NCBI GenBank assembly: GCA_003260075.1
Contig: QLIY01000428.1
Location: forward strand, 62,001-126,000
Length of the DNA stretch: 64,000 nt
Reading direction: 5' to 3'
Source: Phallusia mammillata
Lineage: Eukaryota > Chordata > Ascidiacea > Phlebobranchia > Ascidiidae
Positions 25,601 to 37,463 of this stretch are shown here, piece after piece. The position numbers and the translations under genes were made by a program. The first letter of the stretch is position 1. The number at the start of each line of letters is the position of its first letter. The notes under the pieces were generated by a model. The model was not told where the DNA came from. It saw only the letters and a list, made by a program, of their open reading frames with translations, and did not search any database.

Positions 25601-28600
25601 AGTTCTTGTCCGATCTGCGCTTCGCTTGTTTTATTCAGTAGAGTTAGTTTGACAGTAGAGGGCGGTGTTGTGGATGTGGTACGTTGGGGGGGCGTTGTGG
25701 GGGAGCAGTTGACATTTTTAAATTGCATCCCTGCTAATTCGTTCACACAAATATCACCAGGAATTTTACGAAACCTGCAACAAGTTAAATCATCACAAAG
25801 TGGAACCAATCAGAACATGTGAAGGACCCCCCCCCCCGTTGACATTTTTAAATTGCATCCCTGCTAATTCGTTCACACAAATATCTCCAGGAATTTTACG
25901 AAACCTGCAACAAGTTAAACCATCACAAAGTGAAACCAATCAGAACATGTGAAGGACTAACAAAAGGTTTAAGTGGCCAAAACACTATTATTCCCAATAA
26001 TGTTTGCACCAACTAATATTTCATATATTTCCATCGCTTTTGAATGGTGTTTTGGTAACTGATAATGCATTAACACTGTTAATACATTTACATGACCCTA
26101 AAACCAGCTTTTATGCATAAAAGTTGCCAACTCTACATGAATAACACTTTTATCCACGTTAAACAATTCATCTCAAGAATTCAAACTAAAAAACGTAATT
26201 CCAAATTTCTGTAAAACTTAGATTTCTTACCCGGAAAATACTTGCTGTTTCCCGTTGACACAATCAGAGCTTTCCGGGTACGGATATTCCCAGGTATCGT
26301 AATCTTCATCTCCGTCTCCATCATCGATTACATCACCAATGTTATCTATCTTCGGGTGATTAATGCTGCATTGCCCAGTCGGCAGCATGAAATATCCAAA
26401 AGCACTGAAAAACAAAAGGGGTTCATGTTGCACAAGCAAGTTTATAAAATTAAAACAACTAGCATTTGGTTTCCCTTTAAATGTGGGGAAAGTTTGGAGT
26501 TTTGATTGGATTTTGATTTATGTTGTAAAAAGTTTCATTCAAAAAGAATTTAACAAACTAAATTGGAGTCCAAATTTTTCCACACTTAAGGTTGGTTAAA
26601 TAATGTCATGCTGCCTGGCATAGGAAAAATATTTTTTATTTGACACCCCCCCCCCTTTTTCCACACTTAAGGTTGGTTAAATAATGTCATGCTGCCTGGC
26701 ATACTCGTTCATGTGTTAGGTTACTTCTGGAAAAATATTGTTTATTTGACGTGGTACAAAAGTAGTGATAAGGTTTCTGAAACACAGATGTGGTAATCGG
26801 TGCTTAGTGATTTGTTTCTGAAACACAGATGTGTCCCCCCCCCCGTGCTTAGTGATTTGTTTTTGAAACACAGATGTGGTAATCGGTGCTTACCATTCAT
26901 AATCCTGATGTGAACAGTTGCATGCAACTTTCGACGTGGATCGTTTGTATTCGAGTCCGATTAAACAATGCGTTGCTCTCACTCTCTCAAATTTCTGAAC
27001 CATTCCCAGGTTGCATGAAACCGGGGATGGATTTTGTGAGACTTGGTCCCTTTGTGTCTGAAAAGTTGAGAATTACAAGTTTATAAACTAAGGCAAAACA
27101 TTTCGTAACCGAAAACGAATATCGATACCACTAAAATCGTATGATACCATCGATACCGAGTACTCGTCCAATCACTAGTTCATACAAAACATGTTTCTAC
27201 ATTTGCTGTCAAAATATCATGTCCTATAATTTTTGGTCTTTGAATCCAAAACATTCAGAACACTGACCTAATTTGTGAGACTGGATTTACATCACTTGAA
27301 AAAAATATCAAAAAATTAAAACCCAAAGTTTCGAAATATGTAAAACACTTTAAACATACCACACAGATGTAAACTAATAAAAAAAAATGCCTAGGGTTGG
27401 TAAAATGTAGGTCTGTGCAATATACCGTTACATTACTGTCCAATTTCAACATTTCAATATGTGAAAAAATAGTCACTACACTACAAGTCATACAAGGACA
27501 AAAAGCGATACAACTAAACCACATGTGTATGGAAACATTGTTGAAAAATTCGTACAGTAAAAGTCCAAGTTTCAAAATCCTCAGGGAAAGAGCAATTTCG
27601 AGGAACCAAAGGTGAAAGGTCAAGAGCAAAAAGTTTCCAATGATCTCTATAGTTTCGATGGCCGAACAATCTAAAAAAACAATCAAATATTCAATTATGT
27701 AAAAACAAAATTACATCCAGCACAAAATCTGTTGATGCGAATGATCATCAGTATTAAACAAAATTGCATCTTTAACCAAGTGAACATTGGTGAAATTATT
27801 TTCTTGCTGCAGTCACAAACACCTAAGGTTTGATTTTTGAAAGTGTGTAAAATGTGAAACAAATCGTTCCTGAACAAACTTGTAACAAAAAAAAAAGCGA
27901 AAACAAGGGAACAAATATTTGTAGGAATGTCAAATAATGAATTACATTGTTCATTTTAGATTTGTTTTAACCCAAATTTGTAAGACAAAATTGCAAGAGC
28001 TTGCATATAGAAATTGCATTAAATATCCTCAAATGATATATTTACAATATGTAAGGCTTTTGGTATTTTTTCCATTGCTTCCTAAAATGTTCATATTGAT
28101 GAAACGTAAAAATAGATTTAGCTGTAATTGAAACTTGCGTGAATTTATGCCCCCCCCCCCCAATATGTAAGGCTTTTGGTATTTTTTCCATTGCTTCCTA
28201 AAATGTTCGTATTGATGAAACGTAAAAATAGATTTAGCTGTAATTGAAACTTACGTGAATTTATGTGTGTATTCGCCGGGCTCAGTCAATAATCCATCAA
28301 CGTTTATTGCTTCTTTACTGAACTGATGCTCTGTCCAAGTGTGCCCGACATCGTTACTGAAACTGTAAAAAAAATGTTTCAACATAATCAGATAAAAATT
28401 TGGTACACAATCTACAAATGTATTATCAGCAAAAATTTGAAGGGTAATATCTGTGTATGAAATATTACAACATTTATGTCATTTAGAAAAAAGGGTGGTA
28501 AGATCTCTGTATTTCGACAGTTACATTCTTTCTATTGGTTTTATTCGCCTGACAATGACAACAGTATCTGTCAAAACGTAGTAAAGCTTTTATTCAAATA

Positions 28601-31600
28601 CACTGGCTTGAATTTTTGTTGTAGAGAATTTGACTAAAGTCTAAAGAAGATCTAGATCAGGGCTTGGCAACCTTTTAGGCGACATGTGCCAATTTATGTG
28701 TTATTTCCATGTGTTAATGACCTCGCATGCCAGCGTTTTTCTAAATAATAGTAGTGCGTGCCAGAAGAATAAAAAGAAAGCAAAGTACTTTGTGCATGTA
28801 AGGCTGAATAACAAAGGCTTGATAAAAACTATAAACAATCAGTATAACAGGGTAAATTGTTACTTGAATATAAACACGGAAATCGGTTGTCGTGCCATAA
28901 AAGGCTGGCACGCATGCCAGGGGTTGCCGACCCCTGACCTAGAATATTTACCCCAAAATAGGAAAACTAAAATTTCCCTTTAAAAAACTGAACAACTTAC
29001 AACAAACTTGTAATTGGTTTGAGAAAAATCATTTTCACGGCAACGAGCATCGCTCCGTGGTCAGCTGCCACAAATAGATGTCGCTTGTCTCTCACTTCTC
29101 GCCATGTTTGCCCGGCGTCATTGCTGATAAACAAACTGACGAGGGACGGAGCGTCAATCAGTGTTCGACCGATTGATCCTGAGGAGCAACAACAACTTGT
29201 ATATAAGCTATTGCTGCCAGGCATAATTCCAAGTTTATACAGCTCTTCTGGCAATTGTATTTTTGCTGACGTTTCAAAGCCCTATGTACAGGTCGCCTTC
29301 ATCAGGGTAAATAATATCAGGTAAATATCATCAAGGTGATATTATGCCTGGCAGCAATAGCTAAATAACGCAAGAACATCAACTTTATAAAGCTCTTCTG
29401 GCAATTGTATTTTTATTTCGACATTTCAACTTCCTATACAGCGGTTTACATTATTACCTTGACTCAACAACAACAAGTTAGTGTGGTTTGCACTACAGGA
29501 TTAAGTTGGGAGTTTATAAGGTGCGCCGATGTAAGTGAGATTCCTATTGTATGTGAACGAATAACATTCTCTGATAAGATTAACCAGCCTAGTAAAAGTT
29601 GTAATAAATTTTAACCTTTTGCCCGAGAGACTTTACAACCTTTCCAGACAAAAATATTTGACCGGGTATTTAAACTTACCGAATGAGATTTCTATTTTAT
29701 GTTAACTAGTAACATTCTTTGATAAGATTAACCAGCCTAGTGAAAGCTCTAACCTGGTTGTAAAACTTTTGTCTGAAAAAATTTACAATTTTCCAGACAA
29801 AAATATTTGACTGAGTATTTGAACTTACCGTGGCTTATGATCAACCCAGGAATTGTTGCTTTACTGAGCATTCCTGGCATGTAGTAACCTGACTTGGTTT
29901 GACTCATCGCAACATGGAGGTTTAGCGAACATTTTGTCTGCAATAAAACACAACTTTAACAAAATTGTAAAAAAAAAATTTTGTAAAAAATTCAGACATC
30001 CCCCCCCCCTGTTGCTTTACTGAGCATTCCTGGCATGTAGTAACCTGACTTGGTTTGGCTCATCGCAACATGGAGGTTTAGTGAACATTTTGTCTGCAAT
30101 AAAACAAACTTTAACAAAATTGTAAAAAAAAATTTTTGTAAAAAATTCAGACATCATTATCTGTACAACCTACATGTTGTTGCTATGTACAGTGGTGGGA
30201 TTCAGCCAGTTCGCACTGATTCTATAGAACCATCTCACAAAATTTTATGAGATCAGCAAACTGGTTAGCATTACTGGTTACTATCAATTGACTTTTTGTA
30301 ACAGAACTGGCTAAAATATATGATTTTGTGATAGAACCGGCTGACAAAAAATTTGAATTCTACCACTGTATATAATATACATACATACTGTACATGGTCT
30401 AAGTTATTGTAATTTTTAGCGCCACTAATTTAACAACCATGTCACAGAATAACATCAAATGTTGATTTAGCTTCACTCACACAAGATTGTTGAAGGTTTC
30501 CGTTGTGGTCAAGTTTGGGTGGTTTAAGATATTGCCAGGTTCTTCCGTGATCAGATGTGATACGAGTTTGGTTTTGACCGGTTTGTGTTCTCACATTTGC
30601 AATAAATGTTCCAGTTACGGCTTTCACCTGTAATGCACATTTTCCATCCCCCCCCCCCACCGGTTTGTGTTCTCACATTTGCAATAAATGTTCCAGTTAC
30701 GGCTTTTACCTGTAATGCACATGTTATCTATGAAATCAGATAAAGTACAAAAAACAGGCATGTAAATGAATAGAAATTAAAAGTAAATATTTATCAATAA
30801 TGTTGTTAAAAAGTTGGTATATTTTTCTAATGTAATTTGTTTTTACAAACCCTAAACTGCCCATCATAATAACTTTATATTGCCTAATAGTTTTTACAAT
30901 TACATAGTTCGGGATTTACTAAAAACTTTTTGTGACAAAGTGTTAATATTTATCAAAATTTCATATTACAACAAAGAAAACCACATTTCAGTAAGTCCTG
31001 TTCCCCCATAAATAATCAAATTATGAGTCATGTATTTTTTTATTTATGTCAGTCAGCAGGAGAAAAGGACATCAAGACTTGCAGACTCATAAAAAGTTTG
31101 ACACCAAATTAAAAATGCTGAATTAAATGAAGGCATCAGAAACATGGAAACAAATGTTACTAAATCTCTCTTAAAAACACCAGATGTAAAACTAAAGTTT
31201 TAAACCAAGTCAATTTCCGGTGTTTTGTTGTTCACCTAATGAATTTTCACTTTAAGGCTTTCAGTTAATGTATGCAGAAAATAAAACTACAAGTGAGTGA
31301 ACATTAAAATGAAGTTTGGAGCCAGAATATAAAATTGAAATGAACAACCAAAAAAATGTAAAAGCCAAAAATTTTGTGAGACCAAATCAGACAAGTCTGA
31401 ACTAAAGCGACAAGTTCGTTGAAGCGTGTAATCCCACACAATTTTGTGATGTTTTCTTGTGGACATTCACATCACAGTACAGACACTTATGTTGTAACAC
31501 ATGTAACTGTTACATCATAAACCTCACTGTTTCACTGGAAATCTTACATTCTGGTACAGAAGTGTTTGTGACATAAAAAGTTGTTGTCTGACTTGACACC

Positions 31601-34600
31601 TTATATTTGGTGAAAAGTTAAATTGTTTAGATTTGTTTAATCTAAATTTCTGACATGAAGTAAAAATCACCAAAAGTAACAAGCTGAGATACAGGTCGTT
31701 AACTTATAATATTTATGTGACTTTTTAAGAAAATATTCCATTTGAAACCCAAACACAAAACCCATGATGGTCCTCAGTAATCCATCAAAAAACAAACAAA
31801 AGTGACATAAAAATATAACAACCATAAATTTTTGTACTGCTATAAAATTTACATATTTTATGTGTTGTGCTTAATGGAAAAGCATTTACAGGTATTTCCT
31901 ATCAACAGATATAAGAGCATCCTTCAACAGCGGTAAACATTATTATTGAGCGACATTCCACAGATAAAACCACAATACCCATGAGATGGAAACAGAGTGG
32001 CTACAAAGCATTCAGAGTACCTTAAACTAAATCAATTTACCAGCACAATTTAATGGTAGCCAGCCTTGAGAGGGAATATTTGACAGAAAAAAATATTCAG
32101 AATATAATTTGTTCATCAAGTTTACAGAGCTCTTGTGGCAAATGTATTTTTTTTCCGACATTTTTCTTTATCGAGCACTGTACTAGTCGCATTCAGTGTT
32201 ATTTACCCTGATGAAGACGACCTGTATAGGACGTCGAAACGTCGGAATAAAATAACATTTGCCAGAAGAGCTCTTTAAACTTGATACTATGCCTGGCAGC
32301 AATAGCTTATNAAGAGCTCTATAAACTTGATATTATGCCTGGCAGCAATAGCTTATTTAATTCGTTCATTTTCACATAAGAACAAGATATTACAAACCCC
32401 ATGAATATCAACAGTAAAAACTTCATCGTCACCAGATTTTCTTGCGAAATATCGGACATTTGAGATTCCTATTGTGAAATATTTTCCATTCGAGTCAGAG
32501 AAATATAAATCGGTTTGCGGTCCAAGGATCGAGTGTTTAACACCGGTCACAACTGTGCCACTGTTCGAACTAACGATGTGAAAATCCTGCAGAAAATGTT
32601 AAACTGATCATGTTGATGGTTTAGTTTTTGTGGCGTTTGGGAGTTTAAATAAGAAATTCTTTCCAAAAAAAGTTTATTTGGTCCGAATGTACTGATAGTA
32701 CAAACTATATTATGTGTTTTTAGTTAAATATTAACAAAAGTGTAAATGAACTATGACTCAACAAGTTCAACAATAGCTAAAGAATGGATCCATTGTTTGT
32801 TAAGCAAATATTCTGTGAGCCACTCACAGTTTGTTCGTTGGTTTTATCGAATCGGGCACGAAAGAAATCTCCTCGGCGATACGACACGTAAAGTTTCTCA
32901 CGAGCACCAGCTTGCTGTAGAACAAAGCATTTCATGATAGATTTTTGATTTGGCAAACAATACAGGTAATGCAGAGAAAAAATAAAAATGATTTATGTAC
33001 ACGTTTTTAAATATTTGGTAAAATAATGAAAATGTCTTAGAAAAATAAAATCCACTGTCAGGTATTTTACAATTGAAGTTATAGTAAAAGTTTGCCTGGA
33101 AACGGGCATCACATAGTTTGCATCACAACTGCAAGTACTTTAAAATATTCCAAACACCCACACTGTTATTAACATCAGCACAAATGTAAGTCCTTACATC
33201 ATAAGCCATTTGTATAAGTTGCAATATTAATACTAAGTTTTTATGCAGGTCAGTAAAAGTTTCTCAATAAATGCGATATATTTATAAACAACTAATTGTA
33301 CAGGAGGCTGCTGCTATAAAAAACTTACAACAATGACATTTACATGTGATTAAGTTGAACCCAGACAAGAAATATAAAATTGGATACTGTTAAGTAAAGC
33401 TGACAAATATATCACAGTAATTCTTGGAAACAAACCTAATCCTGACAACCCAAAGACATCATTTATTGCTTTATTAGTTTAAAGAATACAGCATGAACTT
33501 TCTACAAATGAGTATTGAAATACCGATCACATTAACAGCAGAAAATCCTTAATAACTGAAAAGTGATTTTTCCCAGTAAAGCAGGTTTTTCCATCAGGTT
33601 ATTTTTGTGAGAAGAGAATTTCAACAAGAGCACTGACTGCCACTTTACATGTTGTTGTGGCAAGAGTGCATTGTTGTTTATTTTCAACAAACAAATATTC
33701 CCAACCTGCACAAATGTGAAGTTATTTTGCACGACCAACGAATCCATGTCAATATTTTCAAGTTTGTCGCATTTTGCTTGGAATGCTGTCGGGATGCAGT
33801 TCGGAACCAAGCAAGATTTGATTGCATATCGAGCTGTCATAAAACATAGGAAGGTTAAGTATAAATATTGACAACATCTCCACAGTTATAAAACTAAAGG
33901 AGAAAGATTTTCATTGTGCAAAATTTGCAAAACAACTCAAGCAATTTTATGGTTTGTTATTTAGTTTAGTTTCCAACCCCTGCATGGGTCACAAACAGTT
34001 TTATTGCTCGTAAACAAATTATGTTGCAAAACCGCTGCTACAACAAACTAATTTAACCTAAATAAGTCGCAATTAAATTCTTCTCAACAGCAACAAGATT
34101 ATGGCGCAAAGTTTAAAAAAAGCAGAAAATAAGAATTGAACTTACTCTGGGGAAAAACATTAAAGTCTCGATATTCCATGTGAACAGCAGTGTTTTGCTC
34201 ATCAACACCTTTTATGTACCAAAAATACCTGAAATAAAACATTAAAATATTATGTTGCAAAAGTAAAGTCTGTTCAACATGACTAGTGCGTCAACAACAG
34301 TTGTTTGTTTAGTGAAAATATTGCTAAATTTGGAAGCAATGCAATAAATTTTAAACAAGAAATGTTTAAAACTTTATGTAGTTGAGTCTGTGGTTCACAG
34401 GGACTGATGATGTCAAAAAGCGAAAAAAACATAAAATATAAATTCCAACAGATTTTGTTTGTTAAAAAGTAAGTTTCCAAATGCAGCAGTCTGTCAAAAA
34501 TCCTTGAATTGAATAAATTTGGTCCTGATTTAATGACTCTTAATGCACACAAAGAAACAAGCTAATCCTTGCTGATGACAGAGCAATTTTAAGCAACATT

Positions 34601-37463
34601 TATCTGAGCATGGAATCAGCATGAATATTTAATGAGGCATTGGAACCGCAAGGACATGTTAATCTGCACAACAGAGGCATTATTACATCACTACCTGTCC
34701 TTTGTTACTCCCGTCTGTAACCTTGTCCAGGTTCGAGCCAAGTTCTGTGAGGCGTAAAGCTGAAAAATTTATGAAGCAATTTGTTAAATGCATGACGAGT
34801 GCTTAGAGGGGTTGGAATAAATCAAATCCCAAAGTTGTCAAAATCAAACCAGAATGCTGATTTTTTTACTGACAGACATACTCTGATAATGATAAATGCA
34901 ATAATTGATAATTACAAGAAAATGTTGAAAGGTTGCACAAAAATACACCGATTAAATGATGAATAATGACGACAAAAAAGATGGATTTAAGTCCAAAAAT
35001 GTTTCATAAATTTTATTGGTTGGAGTACAAGACTTTGCCATGAGTTTCGAATTTTGCAGTCCCCATCTTAATATATTTTGAAGTTCGTTGTTGTATGTAT
35101 TGGATGCATAAAGCCACGCCTCCATGTAACAGGCATGTTGTAAATTACGGCTGACATAAAACAGGATTTTGTCCGACAGGATTTTAGCCTCTGGCAACAA
35201 CTTTGTGCTGCTCAAACTTTGATGAGGTAATAATGTATCAGAACAACATGGAAAACCACAACCGAGAAATAAGATTATTCAGACAAAACGACTAGAAATG
35301 CCCGCTCTATTGTCACCAGTTTACAAGCAATCATTATACATTTGAAGTTAAAGGTTGCTTGATATCTGTTCCAACAAAAAGCCAAACAAAATCATGTTTT
35401 GGAAATGTTCCCTTTTCTGAATATTTTAAAAATATTTTTTCTCACAAAAAATATGATGTGAAAAATTTCAGAAAAATCAGTCAGTGTTTTTTAAAGCAAC
35501 ACATATTCAGTCTCAGTACATAGAAACTGAAAAACCATAGAAACTTACTGTTTGTGCATTCTTGTCATAACCGAGCAGCCAGTCCTGCTGATCCGGGTGA
35601 AACTCGATTTTGTTGATTGTGAATTGAATATCATGATGTAAGTAGCTCGCGCCTTCATCCGTGGAAACCCAAACTCGACCGGAATGGTTGTAAGTGTCGA
35701 TGAAAACCACCTATCATTAAACGAGGTGACATGTTAGTCGGGCAATAATGCCAGGGAGATAACAACAGTAGCAACAAGTAGTAAACGGCTTGATACAAAA
35801 CTGCCATGTCTTGTTTTTAGTTTGCATACAAACCTTGCTTTTGTTGGTCGGACAAACAAAGTAACTTTGCAAGATTGTGTTGCCGTCAAATAAATTTTGT
35901 TGATTCTCATAAATCACTCCATAATCGTCCGATCTGAAACAAATGGCAAGAAAAATTTAAATTGTGTAAGAAACAAAAATCTATGCCAGGGCAACTAACA
36001 GAGTAGACATAAACAACCACCTGCAAACTTCACCCAGTTCAAACTTTTTAAAATTTGATGCTAAAAACTGCTTAAAAACACACACAAAAAACAGTTTGCA
36101 AAAATGTTTTTGTTATGTTGCAAATAGTTTTCTTACGTCTCACCTCCAAAGTGTACTTTGTGTGATTTTTCCACCAGGGCTGTGATCCTTTCGTCTTGTT
36201 AAAATGAAAATCACCTAAACATGTAACAAAGAAAAATTAAATATCAGTTAAACTTCAATGATTTCCGATTGCAAAATACATTTGCCACTTCACACTTCAA
36301 CTATTTCCTGCTCAACTTTGAGGAATTTGTCAATCTGACATTATACGATTTCTGGATGACATTTATGGCAAAAAAGCCAATTAAATGAAAAAAGTCAAAC
36401 AGCACGAACTGATTTTAGTTTCAAAGGAGCCCAGCAAACAGCTAACACTAGTGTTGAAGGTCAAAAGCAAATTTACAAGGTCGTAAAGCAGTAAATTTGG
36501 AGAAAAATCAATACGTGTGTGAAGGGTTTACAGACAAGCAGCATGTATATTACATGTGGGAATATAGGTCAAGTCAACACTAGCATTTGTAGTAAATCTC
36601 TTTAGTAACTTAATCCACATACCACAGTGCTTTAAGGTATTTATGTTTTGCATTTGTTTATAATACTTTAAGCTGGGAACACTGGCTGGAATTTCTCTCA
36701 AGGGAGAAATTTTAAACTTTAGAGGAATTTACCACAACTTTTACGTGTGGTTTGTAAATAGACACAGCTCTGGGAATATAACCTTTAAAGTTGATAAAAG
36801 ACCCAATTTTAAATGATCTTTGCGTGTTTAGCATCTACTATGCAGTGTGTTAGGGGGGATGAAAATATTTTGAATTGTTAATGCAAGAATTCAACGAAAA
36901 AGGTTAGAAACCACTGGTATAATGCTTGCGAATAATGACTAACAAATTATACATTAATAAGTAGCAACAGCACTTTACAATAAATAATAAACAAGTTCTC
37001 ACATGACTGTAGTTTCCAGACCAGTGGATCAGAGCCTGATTATGGCTTGTATCATTTCCCAAATCAAACTTGTCCACTTTTAACTGCTTGGTTGGGGCTT
37101 TAACACTCGGCGGACTTCGTCTTTGGCGGGTCAAAAACTTTTTAAACCTTGGAAAAAAAACAAGTAATTGTTACACACAAAAAGCAATAAACCCCAAAGC
37201 ACAAACTTTAGAGCCTAATAACAATAAAAATCAGTTTTCAGAGCTTTTTAAACCCAGGAACTTCATATAGTAGCAGCTTAAATCAACAAAGTGTCTTACT
37301 TTTGCAATGGTTGATTTCCAAACTCATCTGCCACTGAGTTGAGTGAAACTAACGTTGGTTTTGACAACTTCTGAGCTTCTTGAAACTCAGTTGAAAATAT
37401 TTTTCCATGTGAATGGTCAAAAACTAAAAATCCAATAAAAAATCCAACGATGCAAAACTTCAT
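18319..37463 (-). CDS. SORCS: SorCS-type VPS10-domain sorting receptor, 26 exons, complete
   Basis: Type I membrane receptor for protein sorting and neurotrophin-type signalling. Exons: 37300-37463, 37003-37147, 36144-36214, 35834-35933, 35549-35710, 34695-34759, 34146-34228, 33706-33833, 32828-32914, 32398-32586, 30481-30627, 29829-29937, 29001-29178, 28255-28362, 27556-27670, 26894-27057, 26231-26404, 25585-25774, 23735-23909, 22846-22997, 22261-22396, 21847-21962, 20584-20733, 20096-20195, 19526-19649, 18319-18499. Every phase agrees and the sum is 1170 codons plus TGA, against 1159 aa in human SorCS2. Start is the Met at 37463, directly before a signal peptide; an in-frame Met at 37532 is less likely. 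PKD and C-terminal modules exclude sortilin and SORL1. One gene probably stands for vertebrate SORCS1-3. Extra partial exons next to C10 runs are allelic ends. Confidence 0.93.
18548..18740. mobile_element. hAT-type MITE, CAGTGGTTCCCAA ends
   Basis: Inverted ends CAGTGGTTCCCAA and TTGGGAACCACTG about 190 bp apart in the last SorCS intron. The flanking 8-mers do not match, so it may be rearranged. Confidence 0.6.
19096..19270. other. X-C-X' junction, C10 at 19180-19189
   Basis: Copies of a TGTTGAGAAAAAAAATACAG block lie on each side of ten C. Confidence 0.75.
20096..23909 (-). CDS. SORCS: SorCS exons 19-24: PKD repeats and membrane-proximal ectodomain
   Basis: Exon 19 ends a PKD-like fold (PGDYEIRAVNKRDHSISDTL). 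Exons 20-21 form the second, with VDYYWIKDD and HSLVIIAKNKVSKSSSHSRV. Exons 22-24 (LETLILPFQCSPPINSTM, LHVFIPPALP-type strand, KIVYKLIITKQLTIDVGN) match the SorCS-specific ectodomain that follows PKD. Exon 24 uses donor GTAACT at 20095, ending VNPYIVNG. Confidence 0.88.
21029..21475. mobile_element. hAT-type element, CAGTGTGGTCCAAC ends
   Basis: Inverted ends CAGTGTGGTCCAAC and GTTGGACCACGCTG with a perfect 8-bp duplication TTATAAAC at 21021-21028 and 21476-21483. Inner arms carry GCGGGCCA inverted blocks. Non-coding. Confidence 0.85.
21484..21820. mobile_element. Second hAT-type element abutting the first
   Basis: Ends CATTGGTTCTCAACC and GGTTGGGAACCAATG. Left flank TTATAAAC is the right target duplication of the neighbouring element; right flank is TATTAAAC. 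A C10 run at 21747-21756 with copies of TACTCGCGTACAACCTG on both sides lies inside. Confidence 0.75.
22528..22852. other. X-C-X' junction, C10 at 22678-22687
   Basis: 22528-22677 and 22688-22852 are copies of intron plus the 3' edge of SorCS exon 20. The right copy has an extra GAGTTAAAACG-type segment. Confidence 0.8.
23557..24310. other. X-C-X' junction, C10 at 23966-23975, duplicates SorCS exon 19
   Basis: 23557-23965 and 23976-24310 are copies. The left one holds the complete exon 19. The right one holds a truncated exon that ends at an N at 24281, then jumps to sequence matching the end of the left copy. Confidence 0.8.
24285..25255 (-). repeat. tRNA-related SINE interrupted by a hAT element, partly duplicated
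   Basis: The tRNA-like core 24776-24850 (minus strand) can fold with ends AGCCTGTG and CACAGGCT, D-arm GCTCAGTTGGTAGAGC and T-arm GTGGGTTCGAATTCCAC. Anticodon loops differ between the copies and have C at the invariant U33 position, so this is a SINE, not a tRNA gene. A second core at 25090-25165 belongs to the X' copy. Confidence 0.75.
24331..24728. mobile_element. hAT-type element inside the SINE, perfect 8-bp duplication
   Basis: Ends TAGGGATGGGCC and its partner ending GGCACATCCCTA, the classical hAT TIR. CAACCAAG flanks both sides (24323-24330, 24729-24736) and joining the flanks restores the SINE. Inner arms carry GCTCGGCCGAG inverted blocks. Confidence 0.85.
24646..25260. other. X-C-X' junction, C10 at 24947-24956
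   Basis: 24646-24946 and 24957-25260 are copies of the hAT right end plus SINE, separated by ten C. Confidence 0.8.
25255..25360. repeat. Copy of the CATGAGCATTGCC foldback family
   Basis: Shows GAAAATAATGGCCCAAATAG, ATGCTTTG and GCTCATGCCATCATT blocks shared with 10318-10420 and 54480-54640. Confidence 0.5.
25585..27670 (-). CDS. SORCS: SorCS exons 15-18: end of propeller, 10CC cysteine module, start of PKD
   Basis: TLFGHRNYRDHWKLFALDLS closes the propeller. The cysteine-rich part includes CSFPEDFETW, CLIGLEYKRSTSKVACNC, CAFGYFMLPTGQC and DICVNELAGMQF, with cysteine order as in SorCS2. Exon 17 has an unusual acidic insertion (DDGDGDEDYDTWEYPYPES) between TGQC and the next Cys. Exon 18 adds a Thr/Pro linker and the start of the PKD region (LTLLNKTSEAQIGQELHFSV). 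Confidence 0.9.
25708..25955. other. X-C-X' junction, C10 at 25827-25836, duplicates the 5' part of SorCS exon 18
   Basis: 25708-25826 and 25837-25955 are copies with few differences. Only the left copy belongs to a complete exon. Confidence 0.85.
26574..26880. other. Two X-C-X' junctions, C10 at 26646-26655 and 26835-26844
   Basis: The first separates copies of CCACACTTAAGGTTGG sequence. The second separates short copies of GTGCTTAGTGATTTG. Both lie in the intron between SorCS exons 17 and 16. Confidence 0.75.
28046..28265. other. X-C-X' junction, C run at 28150-28160
   Basis: Copies of CAATATGTAAGGCTTTTGG to GAATTTATG flank the run; both include the last bases of SorCS exon 14. Confidence 0.8.
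28255..30627 (-). CDS. SORCS: SorCS exons 11-14: second half of VPS10 propeller
   Basis: Carries three further Asp-box type repeats: ITSDHGRTWQYL, FISNDAGQTWREV and FFSNDVGHTWTEH, plus CSLNLHVAMSQTKSG and DHGAMLVAVKM. Partial copies of exons 11 and 12 lie to the right of C runs (30659-30710, 30010-30099) and part of exon 14's 3' edge is copied near 28130-28140, where the donor reads GCAAG instead of GTAAG. Confidence 0.92.
28658..28936. mobile_element. hAT-type MITE, CAGGGCTTGGCAACC ends
   Basis: Right end reads GGGGTTGCCGACCCCTG. Flanks ATCTAGAT and ACCTAGAA agree at six of eight positions. Confidence 0.65.
29203..29364. mobile_element. Foldback MITE, AGCTATTGCTGCCAGGCAT ends
   Basis: TAAGCTATTGCTGCCAGGC at the left is inverted at the right (GCCTGGCAGCAATAGCT). 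Related copies at 32110-32354 and 39275-39345. It begins only about 25 bases upstream of the SorCS exon 13 acceptor. Confidence 0.7.
29854..30156. other. X-C-X' junction, C10 at 30000-30009, duplicates SorCS exon 12 5' part
   Basis: 29854-29999 and 30010-30156 are near-identical. The left copy belongs to the complete exon. Confidence 0.85.
30577..30724. other. X-C-X' junction, C run at 30648-30658, duplicates SorCS exon 11 5' part
   Basis: Copies of ACCGGTTTGTGTTCTCAC to CCTGTAATGCACAT lie on both sides of the run. Confidence 0.85.
30725..32397. other. SorCS intron 10 (between exons 10 and 11)
   Basis: AT-rich intron. The right part holds the foldback copy at 32110-32354, with ACGTCGAAACGTCGG hairpin sequence, a single N at 32311 and two tandem copies of the GCCTGGCAGCAATAGC end. 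Nothing else recognised. Confidence 0.5.
32398..37463 (-). CDS. SORCS: SorCS exons 1-10: signal peptide, propeptide, first half of VPS10 propeller
   Basis: Residues 1-18 form a signal peptide (MKFCIVGFFIGFLVFDHSHG). RQRR at residues 62-65 is a furin-type site that would release the propeptide, as known for SorCS proteins. The propeller begins with NDTSHNQALIHWSGN and continues with FVCPTNKSKV, VWVSTDEGASYLHHD (Asp-box), FHPDQQDWLLGYDKN, SQNLARTWTRLQ, VVQNNFTFVQ, LYVSYRRGDFF and DLYFSDSNGKYFTIGISNV. Each block aligns in order with SorCS2. Confidence 0.93.

Noticed and set aside
18319..37463. Sortilin or SORL1 identity for the VPS10 gene
   Set aside because: PKD-like and SorCS-specific ectodomain blocks follow the 10CC module, and there are no LDLR or fibronectin repeats.
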